Shown here in pieces: positions 43,073 through 52,451 of a stretch of DNA of 64,000 bases (the stretch's first letter is position 1; each line of letters opens with the position of its first letter). The notes under the pieces are model-generated. The model was given only the letters and a program-made list of their open reading frames with translations. It ran no database searches and had not been told where the DNA came from. The DNA is taken from NCBI GenBank assembly GCA_009829735.1, contig CM020618.1, positions 6,884,627 to 6,948,626 on the forward strand, read 5' to 3'. Source of the stretch: Pyropia yezoensis. Its lineage: Eukaryota > Rhodophyta > Bangiophyceae > Bangiales > Bangiaceae. Both the position numbers and the translations under genes were made by a program.

Positions 43073-46000
43073 TCATGGTTGGCTTGCCGCTCTGCTCTGA
43101 CTTGGAGCAGGGACTTCATCCCCCGACGTACGAGTGCTACGTCGGCGTATAGATATGCCCGCAGCCTGGCAGTATCTACGGACCTTCTCTACCGGTAGGT
43201 CCTCTACAAACTCCCATGTGTCGGAAGTTGGTCCATACCCGAACCACCTGACTCGGAGCATGAGTCGCTCCGACTCATCCTATCCGTGTCCGACAAACTT
43301 GTCGAACACCACCTCCAACGGTTTATTGGAGGAGGTCGGCAAGGATGGGACTTTCCATGCTTGCAAGGCCCTTTCCCAAGCGGGATCTCCCTCTGGGGGT
43401 TCGCGTGCGCGAGTCGCGTGATTCCCATTTATCGTCCGGATACCATCATCACTCTCGATGGTTAACCGCCGTCCATCCGTCTTAAGGATGTCATATGGTC
43501 CCAGAGTTTTGAAGACCAATTTCCCTCCCATATTGTCGTGGGAGCTGACATAAATCCAATCTCCAACTCGGAGCGGATCGCGACGATGTCTGACTCGGAC
43601 ATCGAAGTACCTCTTGTAACGAGCTTGGGCCTTCTCCATAGTAGCCCGGACAAGGGGTATCATCTCCTCCAGTCTCTGGATTAGGGAGGCTTTCGCCTGA
43701 CTCGGTGTTTGAGTCGAAGTCTCACCCTCTGTCTGGGTGAGACGCTCCACAACTACTGACGGAAGTCGTCGGGGGCAGACGAAGGCAAACGGTGCCTCTC
43801 CCGTACTACTGTGTACCTGGGAGTTGTATGCTGTCACGAGTAGTGACGCATAACGAGCCGATGTGACTACATGGTCATGGACATAGTGACGCAACTGGCG
43901 CACTAGAGTCCTGTTGAATCGTTCCACCTGCCCATTAGTCTGGGGGTGGTAAGGGGTTGCGAAATTCGTCTGCACCCCCAACATCTTCATGACTCCCTGA
44001 TACAGGACGGACGCAAACTGTGGTCCGTTATCCGAAAGGATAGAGTCGGGGATGCCATAACTGGCAACCCAGACGTCGAGTAACTCACTCAGAACGTCCA
44101 CGGCTGTGATATCCTTGAGGTGGGATACCCGCGTGAGCTTAGTAAAGCGATCACACATCACCAGAAGGTACTCATATCCCTCTGGTGTTCGTGGTAGTGG
44201 ACCGAGTAAGTCCACTGCTTTCGCTGCAAACGGCTCTGTTGCAGGAAAGAGTCTCATGGAAGAAGTCTGCCGGGACTCCATGAGTCTATTCTTTGCGCAA
44301 GTCGCGCATGCGGCTACATACCCGTACACATCAGCCACGAGTGATGGCCAATAGTACTTCTTGCGTAGGGTCTGATACATCCTCGTAGACCCTGGGTGTC
44401 CACCCAACGGTGAGGAGTGCTCCCGTTGGAGGATACTCTTGCGTAACTCCTTGGGGACGACGACTTGCTTGTCCCCCTGGGTATATCCCTTCCGGCAGAG
44501 TATGCCGTTGTCATTCAGGAAGAACCGAGTCGGTTGAGCCTGTTCGAGCCCCTTCCTGAGTCGTCGACAAAGTTTGTCGCTCTCCTGTGCCTGGACAAAC
44601 TCATCCAGAGACACGGGTAATAGCTTGGCCATGCCAGGCATCCTCGGGTTGAGGACAGTTCCGGAGCGCGTGGTCACTGCCACATGAGGGAGTTCCTCAG
44701 GGATGGGGGAAGAGTCTTTCCCATCCGTCGGTATGTGAGACAACGCGTTCGCAACCGCATGCTTCGGGCCTGGCCGATACTCAACATCATAATCGAACTC
44801 AGCGAGGCAGAGTCGCCATCGATTGAGTCGGTTATTCGTACAGGCTGTAGTGGTGAGTATCCACTTCAGAGCCTTGTGGTCACATCGAATGAGGAACTTC
44901 CTTCCTTCGATGTATGGCCGTAGCATGGAGACTGCCCATACTACGCCAAGGCCCTCTACCTCCGTCACAGAATAGTTCTTCTGGGCCGGTGAGAGTCCTT
45001 TGCTAAAATAGCCAACGGGTAAATACTCCCCCGAAGGCTGTTGTTGGAGTAAGCAACAACCGAGTTGGTCGTGACTTGCGTCCACATCAACAATGTAGTG
45101 AGCCCCCGGTCTGGGGATCGCTAACACCGGTGGGTTGCAGAGGAGTTCTCGCAACCTATGAAGCGCTTCTTGCTCCGGGGGTTTGGGAGCATCCAAGCGC
45201 TTGGGCATCTTGGAACTTACCAAGTGGTTCAACGGTGCAGACACTTTGGCATAGTCCGCCACAAAGCGTCTGTATACGTTACACATACCCAGGAAGCTCC
45301 TGAGTTGTGTCTGCGTCTGGGGGAACTTCGCCCGACGGATGGCCATGAGGTTCTTCTCATTGACCAGAATGCGACCTGGCCGGACTATATGGCCGAGGTA
45401 CTCCACCTCATTACTAACGAGGTGACACTTCGTAGGTTTGAGTGTTACTCCTGCTTCACCCAACAGGGTAAACACTCTGTCCAAGTGGGACAGGTGTTCT
45501 TCGGCAGTCCCGGAGAACACAATGATATCGTCCAGATATACCAGGGCGATCTGTCACTTGACTCCGGCAAGTATCAAGTCAATAGCACGCTGGAAAGTCG
45601 CAGGTGCATTGCAAAGCCCGAAAGGGAGCCGTGTACACTGATAAACTCCACAGTGACACGTGAAGGTGGTCAAGTGTCTGTCCTCCTTGCGGATGGGTAT
45701 CTGCAAGTACCCCGCGTTGCAGTCCAACGTGGAAAAGTACTGTGCCTCACCGAGTGAGTCGAGGCAATCGTCCATACGGGGTAAGGGGTAACTATCCCTT
45801 ACCGTCCGCTCGTTTAGCTTACGATAATCAATGCAGAACCGCATCGTGCCGTCTGACTTGGGCACCAAGACTATGGGACTGGCCCACTCACGTGAGCAAG
45901 GCTCAATGACACCCATGTCTTGCATCCGTTAGACCTGCTCTCGGGTGAGTTCCCGTGAGTCTGGTCCCATACGGTAGGGACTCAGGCGAACTGGCCTAGG

Positions 46001-47104
46001 CCCTGGCTTCAACACGATTCTGTGTTCGGTGGCCTTGATGAGCCCAAGGTCACCATTCCACAACTTGTGATGCTTCTGGATTAACTCATCCAGTCGTCCA
46101 TGTAAACACTCCTGGATGTTCTCCCGATGTACCGTCGGCGACTTAGCCGTCGATGAACTCGATTGGTCGGCAGAGCCTGCCGTTCCAATATCCTTCCATT
46201 GCTGTTGAGTCACAGCAACGACATTCCCCTCAAAGGTAGAGATCGACGCAATCTTCATGCCTCCGGGGAGTCGTCGAGGTTCCTCCGACGCGTTGAGGAC
46301 CTCCACCCACCAAGTTTGGTCATCCCCACAAGTCATAGGGCCCCATGCAACTTGCACTTGGTGAGTATGATAGACTCGGTCCACGGGGGCAACGAGTCCA
46401 TTCTCTCGAAACCGTGTGCGTACTCGCACAAAGGTCCTTGATTGAGGCGGGACTACCGTACCCTTACATACTCGTACATGGGTCGTAGAGCCTCCACCCT
46501 TGGGAGAGTTTTCCCTAGGTTGATGAGTCGTAGGGGAAACAGTCCTCCCTTTACGCAATATGGGGACAGTCTCTCCATTACGCATTCGGATTACCCCCTC
46601 CGGTCCACAGACGGCCGCGACATGGAGGTCCAGATAGTCAGTTCCCAGGAGTACGGGGACTGACATATTGGAGACTACTCCAAAGTTCACCTGCGTCTGG
46701 TAGAACCCAATGCAAACAGTCAATGCAATAGACCCAACAATGGGGAGGAGTCCCCCATTGACATCAAACATACGCCACTCGGGTGAGCCGGCGGGACTCA
46801 CATCCGTCCCCTCTGGCAATAAGTCTTGCCTAATGAGAGAGGCAGCAGAGCCTGTGTCGACTATGACACGAGAGGTAAACTCATATCCATCCTGCAGCCA
46901 GAGTCGAGCTGCGACCTGGTAGTTACTCCCTACCAGCACTGACACAATCCGACTCGGGTCGTGCTTCTGAGGAGGGACCTTGTCTCTAGGCCTCACCCCT
47001 CAAGGTCGAGTCAGGGCCTTCACTCTCCCATGGGTCGGTGAGTGTGAAGCAACCCGCTTCATTACCGCTGGAGCCTTTGGGTCAGTCTTAGTCCCAGCGG
47101 CTAG
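43073..47104 (-). pseudogene. pol: Family C pol: PR, RT, RNase H, IN, chromodomain (four stops)
   Basis: One continuous minus-strand frame, -1 relative to gag, interrupted only by TGA 47002-47000, TAA 45931-45929, TGA 45556-45554 and TAG 43282-43280. Protease: VIVDTGSAASLI. RT: FCIDYRKLNER, LPFGLCNAPATF, VYLDDIIVFS. RNase H: VDVDASHDQLG, RCDHKAL, and HAVANALSH where the family usually has VADALS, so the last catalytic Asp is Asn. Integrase: HPGSTRMY with C-x2-C, VDLLGP, LSDNGPQF, GQVERFNRT. Chromodomain near 43300-43160: VVFDKFVGH, RWFGYGP, DTWEF. The stops replace expected Gln or Trp codons by transitions. Pol could start at ATG 46996, after the first stop. Confidence 0.93.
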
Positions 47105-48879
47105 GCGTTTCCCTCATCCGACTCGGATGACGGAGTATCCTTGCCACGTGAGCTGGGGGAAGAGGCTTCCCCCTTCTCAAGCGTGGACTCATTCTCTGAC
47201 TGAGGTTGAGTCATGGCCGTCACACGTGTGGTGTGCGGCCGGGTATCCGAATCAGTCCTCGGAATACCGAGCTTCTCAATACGAGCCAACAGGGCTCTCA
47301 GTCGAACGTCCAGAGTGGGGCATTGGGCTGCCCAGTGTCCCGACTTGGAACACTGCCAACACGGCCGATCACTCATTGACGCCGATGGCCCCGCTTTTCT
47401 CTGTGACTTATCAGGGATAGCGGCCACCATACCTTCCGTCTCTCGAGTTGAGGACGAAGGTACTGCAGGGTACGTCCGCGTGTAGGAAGGCACCCTTGCA
47501 GTTCTGCGGAAGCGACTTGCTTCCACTCCCGTAGCTTCTTTCTCTCGTTCCTTCCGCTGCTCAGACACGAGCCAGCGGTACTCATCACCCTTAGTCTGGG
47601 CGATGCGTGCCAACTCCGCCAGAGTCATGTTCGGAGTATTACGCTCTCGCACAGTCGCTCGAGCTGCTCGGTGGACACCCTCCACAAAGCGTCCCTTAAT
47701 GACTCCTTGGGGATATAGGAATTCACAGAGGACGTTCAGCTGACGGAGTCGTTCAGCGAACTCCCGTTCCTCTTCACCCTTACTCTGGGTGGCGCGGATG
47801 AACTCTTCAACCTGCGCAGCCAAGGAAACCTCGTCTGCGTGAAGACGAAGGATCCAATTAACCAACTCCAGGGAGGAGGTCACCTCACCCGGATTCCCAC
47901 CATGCCGACTTGGCATGACGTTCATCACCTCGGAGCGGAGTGGCTCCTTGGTGAAGTCCTGAAGCATGAAAAACGCTTCAGCTTCAGAGACATCATTGTC
48001 ATCGCAGGCTTTTGCGAACTTCTGCAAAAACTGGAAGACCTTCAGGGGTGGTGTCCCGACCCATTCTGAACGGACCCCGAAGGATTGCGCAACGTGTTTC
48101 TTGCGCCGGCCCAGGGTACGGGCCTGACTATTCGAGTAGGTCAACGACTTGTTGACCAACCCATATGTCTCACAGTCGAAGACATCCTTGAACAATGGAT
48201 TATTCACCACTATCTTTCCTGGGACGACTCTAGTCCCAAGACGGTCCGTGTGAGTCACACGACCACGTCGGGTAAGATCCTCTTCACCCGACTTGCCACT
48301 TGCAGAGGACTCAGACTCTGAGTCCACCTCACGACGGAGAGTACGTCGAATCTCCCGTCGCTTCTGATGCCTCGAGGCCTGCTCAGGCGGAGGGGTGTTC
48401 CCCTTCAACGCCTTCCCCACCTCCTCTCGCACGACTTGTGCGATGGCAGTCATCACCGAGTCATCCACGATACCGGATGAGCCAGGTGGAGCTTGACTCG
48501 AGCTCCCACCCGGTCCTTCCGACACCAGTCGTGGCGCGGACCCACCAACCCGGGGTACGGAACTCCCCGTCCCGTCACCTCTGCCGGTCGGCGGTCCCAT
48601 GCCGAAGTGAGTTTCGTCACTCCCCGAAGAGGTTGCCGAAACCTGACGCTGGCTCGGCGCTCCCACCGGAGAAGGGCGAACTCCGCCCGTCTCTTCCGGG
48701 GACGGCCTGGGAAGGAACCTGGCCGACCGCCGTCGGGGTCCAACCTCTGGACCCACCACATCCGAACTGCCTGGCCTGGGTGGTACTCCGCCCGTCGGGG
48801 GAGGACTACGCTCCCCCTCCCCAGGTACACTCGGCGCAATGGGGGGGTCTCCCTCACCAGCCATCTCCACAAGAGTCAC
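47101..48879 (-). CDS. gag: Family C gag, intact
   Basis: 592 codons from ATG 48879 (MTLVEMAGEGD; the Met at residue 6 is an alternative). N-terminal Pro/Gly/Ser-rich region, an Arg-rich stretch, then the capsid core (VFQFLQKFAKACDDNDVSEA, LELVNWIL, EEREFAERLRQLNVLCEFL) and one knuckle CWQCSKSGHWAAQC. Homologous to the family B gag, including its RGxxKGRFVEGV-like segment. It overlaps the pol opening in the -1 frame, so pol is presumably reached by frameshifting or a separate start. Confidence 0.92.
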   Translation of the reverse strand: MTLVEMAGEGDPPIAPSVPGEGERSPPPTGGVPPRPGSSDVVGPEVGPRRRSARFLPRPSPEETGGVRPSPVGAPSQRQVSATSSGSDETHFGMGPPTGRGDGTGSSVPRVGGSAPRLVSEGPGGSSSQAPPGSSGIVDDSVMTAIAQVVREEVGKALKGNTPPPEQASRHQKRREIRRTLRREVDSESESSASGKSGEEDLTRRGRVTHTDRLGTRVVPGKIVVNNPLFKDVFDCETYGLVNKSLTYSNSQARTLGRRKKHVAQSFGVRSEWVGTPPLKVFQFLQKFAKACDDNDVSEAEAFFMLQDFTKEPLRSEVMNVMPSRHGGNPGEVTSSLELVNWILRLHADEVSLAAQVEEFIRATQSKGEEEREFAERLRQLNVLCEFLYPQGVIKGRFVEGVHRAARATVRERNTPNMTLAELARIAQTKGDEYRWLVSEQRKEREKEATGVEASRFRRTARVPSYTRTYPAVPSSSTRETEGMVAAIPDKSQRKAGPSASMSDRPCWQCSKSGHWAAQCPTLDVRLRALLARIEKLGIPRTDSDTRPHTTRVTAMTQPQSENESTLEKGEASSPSSRGKDTPSSESDEGNA

Positions 48880-49161
48880 GTGGAGTCAACCAAAACGACC
48901 AAACGGTGTCCAGAGTCGAGGATCGTCAGCTAGGGAGTTCCTAGAGCACGTTCCACCCCTCCACCTACCTGAAGGAAGGCGGTGAGGTTTCCCGAAACTC
49001 CGGGTCTCCCACCAAGACTCACGGTGGCCAACCTTGTCACCCAGCGAACGCTCGGAACGTAGGCAAGTCGATCGTGTCACCGGAAGTCTCGGTGCCGAAG
49101 GGGGAGAGGGGCCAACTTGGTCCCGTCTCCGGTTAAGGGAGGTACCAAAGTCGATATCCTC
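48880..49161 (-). other. Family C 5' leader
   Basis: The stretch between the primer-binding site and gag. No upstream domain is seen. It is rich in GAGTC/GACTC pentamers like the rest of the element. Confidence 0.6.
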
Positions 49162-49179
49162 CCCCACGCTGATCCACCA
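49162..49179 (-). promoter_or_regulatory. Primer-binding site, family C (variant)
   Basis: On the minus strand the LTR end is followed by GT and then TGGTGGATCAGCGTGGGG. The spacing equals family B; the sequence shares TGGTGGA and CAGC with the A/B/D site but differs elsewhere, implying a different primer or isoacceptor. Confidence 0.65.
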
Positions 49180-49181
49180 AC

Positions 49182-49720
49182 TGTAGCAGTACTCCCAATC
49201 ACCAACCCCGAGTCAGGGAAGGAAGAGGAGTATTGCCGATATCCCAACTTGGGACACCGGAAGCAAGCACCTCCACACAGCCAAACACGGAACTTGCGTG
49301 TGGTGAACGGGTCAGCTCACCAAGGCACGAACAAGATGTGTCGGAGCCAGACGGTGTTTACTTGCTTGGCCAGCCAAGGTGGGCCCTCCCCGCCTTGCTG
49401 TCCCTCCTTATCAACCCTCCTCACACGCTCACGCAACCCCTCGAAACACTCAGAAAATGAACCCTCAAACAAACCAATCATATCACTCCACATGCAAAGC
49501 ACTCAAAGCGTAGAAATCCGTCTGGCTCCCGTGCAAAAATCCCAAGAAACAAATACCAGCAGCATTACCCTGCTCTAGTATGTCGGAAGTCCTAGTCGAA
49601 TTTCCGTCCAGAAGTCAGAAGTTTCACCATCGTGGGTCGGGTGAATTTCGACTTCCGGTCAGGTCCACTTGACCCAAATCTCCAAAGTATTGGTACCGAA
49701 TTCCGGCCCACTCTCCCACA
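49182..49720 (-). repeat. Family C 5' LTR
   Basis: 539 bp, near-identical to 39481-40019. On the minus strand it begins TGTGGGAGAG and ends GTACTGCTACA. The right flank CGGGC is the second copy of the target duplication. Confidence 0.95.
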
Positions 49721-51667
49721 CGGGCTGGCGTGGACAAGCCTGGAGGGCCTCTACCAAGACCCGGATTGTAGACGCCTCGGGTCAAACTCTACGACCGCTT
49801 GGCCGCCTTCCTGTCGCTATCTTTGTCAACAATGATCCAATGAGTTCTCCCTTTCTAGTAGTCAAGACGCTCTCAGTCCCCCTCATCTTAGGCTGGGACT
49901 TCCAGAAGCAGCATGTCAGGAGTATCCTTCCAGGAGAAGAAAAGGAGCAGTTCAACCATGGGTTTGTGTCGCGGGTGCTGGAGCATCTGGACGCCAAGGT
50001 TCGTGTAGTTAAGAACAAGAAGGACCGCATCCCACCATCTACCTTGACTCTCGTCAAACCGGTGCTCCTCCCTCCTCGTTCGGAGACCAAGGTTAAAGTG
50101 ACCACCCGGACTACGGGTCAATGCCTGATCTACGGACGTAAGGAATGTCCGGAGAAGCACTGGCTATACTTGGCCCATGGACATCACAAGAAGGTGGAGA
50201 GGCACACCCCATTCTCGGTGCTAATCGTCAACGTGAGCCGGAAGCCGATAACTCTCCCCAAAGGTACTCGAGTTGGAACAACAGAACCTTACCGGGAGTC
50301 TGCCCGTGCCATGAGCAAGGAGAACCTCTTCAACCTGCAAGAAGAACTGGCATCCAACCTAACCGCCCTAGGCGTACCTCCAGGACAAGCGCAGGATGGC
50401 GGCGTTACCCCGAAACCCGATCAAGCACCACCCAGGATCCCGAATGTCAACCAAGAAAATGTCCCTCCCGACCTGAAGGAGGCACTGGAGAAGCTTCTCC
50501 AGGAATATTGGCACCTGTGGTCTGGAGAGCTGGGCAAGATGGACGCCACTCTACAGCGGATTCAACTCAAGCCGGATGCCAAGCCCGTGCACCTGAATCC
50601 GTATCGGGCTGGACTACATCGCGGAATTGAGATTGAGAAGCAGGTTTAAAAGATGCTCAAGATGGATGTTATCGAGCCCTCCGATGGCGAGTGGGCCTTC
50701 CCGGTGGTAGTCGTCCCGAGACTTGGCGGTCACGTCCGTTTATGCATCGACTACATGCGCCTGAACGAGATGACAGTCAAGGATGTATACCCGATACCCC
50801 GGATGGACGATTGCATCGACTTCCTTAGTGATGCCACCCTTTTTTCAACTTTGGATTGTAATGCCGGCTACTGGCAGATCCCTCTGTCCGAGGAGGACAA
50901 GGAAAAAACCACCTTCACGTGCCATATGGGGCTATTTTGGTGCAGGCTTCTTCCTTTTGGCCTCACTAATGCTCCGGTTACCGTCCAGAGAGCCATTGAC
51001 ATCATCCTGGCGGGACTAAGATGGAGGACATGCCTGTTTTACTTGAACGACATTATCGTCTTCTCCAAGACCACGTCGGAACACCTAGAGCGCCTCCGAG
51101 AGGCCCTGGCTCCTCTGCCCAAGGCTGAAGTTACCCTGAAGGCAGAGAAGTGCCACCTGTTTGAGATGGAAGTGGAGTACCTGGGGCACGTGCTGAGTCC
51201 GGGAGAGGTCCGGGTCAACGAAGAAAATATCAAGGCCCATCGGCAAGCTCGGCAACCTAAGACCCAGACGGAACTTAAAAGCTCTCTGGAAATGTGCGAC
51301 GTCTACCGCCGGTTTGTACGGGACTATGCCCTGATTGCCAGGCCGTTGACCAGGCTTACCAGCAAGAAGCTCCCCGCATGACTCATGGTGTTCGACGAGA
51401 AGCAGACCGCTGCCTGCGAGAAGCTCAAGAGGCGCCTGGCCTCGACTCCAGTACTGGCGCTACCCAAGCGGGAGGGCCAGTTTGTTCTAGAAACTCACGC
51501 CGGCGGCGTCCAGGTGGAGTGCTCTCTACTCCAGCAACAACCTGATGGGCACTTCCTCCCGGTAGGTTACAACAGTCGCGTCTTGACTCCAGCGGAGGAG
51601 AAGTATTCCTCAATGGAGCGCGAGTGCTTGGCGGTCGCCTGAGCTTGTTTCCTGTTACGCCCCTATC
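49721..51667 (+). pseudogene. pol: A3: protease C-half, RT, RNase H start (broken)
   Basis: Continues the A2 protease after the insertion (VDASGQTLRPLGRLPVAI, LILGWDFQKQH). The linker and RT follow (LCIDYMRLNEM, LPFGLTNAP, YLNDIIVFS: the second Asp of the usual YLDD box is kept but Leu-Asp is now Leu-Asn). Stops: TAA 50647-50649, TGA 51379-51381 and TGA 51640-51642. The RT Asp change plus nonsense codons make it non-functional. It stops in RNase H at the A4 LTR. Confidence 0.9.
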
Positions 51668-52239
51668 TGTAGCATCCCTGGCCCCGACTTGGCGCCGACC
51701 CGGGACTGCAACCAGAGGGCACCAGGTGCCAGAACACGCCCGCCGTGTGGCGATGGTTGGCGGCCGTGGCCCGTGCCCGGCACTGGGATGCGGTGGACTA
51801 CGCTATCCACACGCGAGAGAGGGATTTCTGATGTGTTTTTGCATATTTGTGAGGGACTTGATTTGAGAGAATTTGAGTGTGAGATTAGTGAGTGGGAATA
51901 GAATTAGTAGTGATAGTGGCCCCCGACCTGACGAGGTTAGACTCGGGTCGGGGCCACTCGGGGTTATGGGGGGGCTACCGGGCCAACGTGCCGGGGTTCC
52001 CCCAGATGCACGTTAAGAGGGACAGCGAGGCGCCCTCGGCCCGCGCCCTCAGGGAAAAAGAGAACTGCGCGTTTGCTTTCCTCTTCCCCGTGTGCACTAC
52101 CGTGCGTATCTGTTTGCCCTGCAAGCAGGCACGTGAGGCAACAGGCATACCATTCTCGTAGTTCCCCTTTCTGCGTTACCTGTCCCTTTCCCCCGAGGGA
52201 TATTGACACGTGTCTGAGAGGATCGAGTTTTATACCACA
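51668..52239 (+). repeat. Family A 5' LTR of A4
   Basis: 572 bp, TGTAGCATCC to TTTTATACCACA. Compared with the 3' LTR at 60613 it has ~50 bp more near its start, where the 3' LTR jumps from GACCTGGCGC to GATGGTTGGC. Confidence 0.93.
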
Positions 52240-52243
52240 TATT

Positions 52244-52261
52244 TGGTGGAGCAGCAGGGGA
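52244..52261 (+). promoter_or_regulatory. Primer-binding site, family A
   Basis: TGGTGGAGCAGCAGGGGA, 4 nt after the LTR end; identical to families B and D. Confidence 0.75.
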
Positions 52262-52451
52262 TGATTGGAGTGTTTGAGAAGAGACATTTGGGAGCAGCGG
52301 TTGCGTTGTTCCTATTCTGTCTTTTTCTGTGGTTTGGGAATTATTTGCACCCGTTCACGGGAACCCCATTCCTGGCTCTCCAACCCCTCTCTTGTGGTCT
52401 TGCGATCTTTGGACACGCAGGTAACTGGACTGTGGCTGTCAAGAGACCAAC

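Larger units (their letters stand above)
39481..49720 (-). mobile_element. Family C chromovirus, structurally complete, 10,240 bp
   Basis: Oriented on the minus strand: 5' LTR 49720-49182, primer-binding site, gag, pol, then an opposite-strand ORF, spacer, polypurine tract and 3' LTR 40019-39481. LTRs are 539 bp each and differ at three sites that I could see (about 0.6%), so it is much younger than the B array. It has an exact 5-bp target duplication. Pol has four nonsense codons but no frameshift; gag and the opposite-strand ORF are intact. Confidence 0.95.
36654..51667 (+). mobile_element. Family A element A2+A3, split by element C
   Basis: Two parts of one family A element. The left part (36654-39480) has the 5' LTR, gag and protease start; the right part (49721-51667) resumes in the protease. 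Removing 39481-49720 and one CGGGC copy restores continuity with the same region of A4. The right part ends within RNase H, directly against the 5' LTR of A4, so its integrase, chromodomain and 3' LTR are missing. Confidence 0.9.

Noticed and set aside
43280..47002. Nuclear stop-codon reassignment (TGA/TAG as Trp, TAA as Gln)
   Set aside because: Intact gag and accessory ORFs end normally, host-like ORFs use Trp TGG, and the elements also have frameshifts, so decay is simpler.
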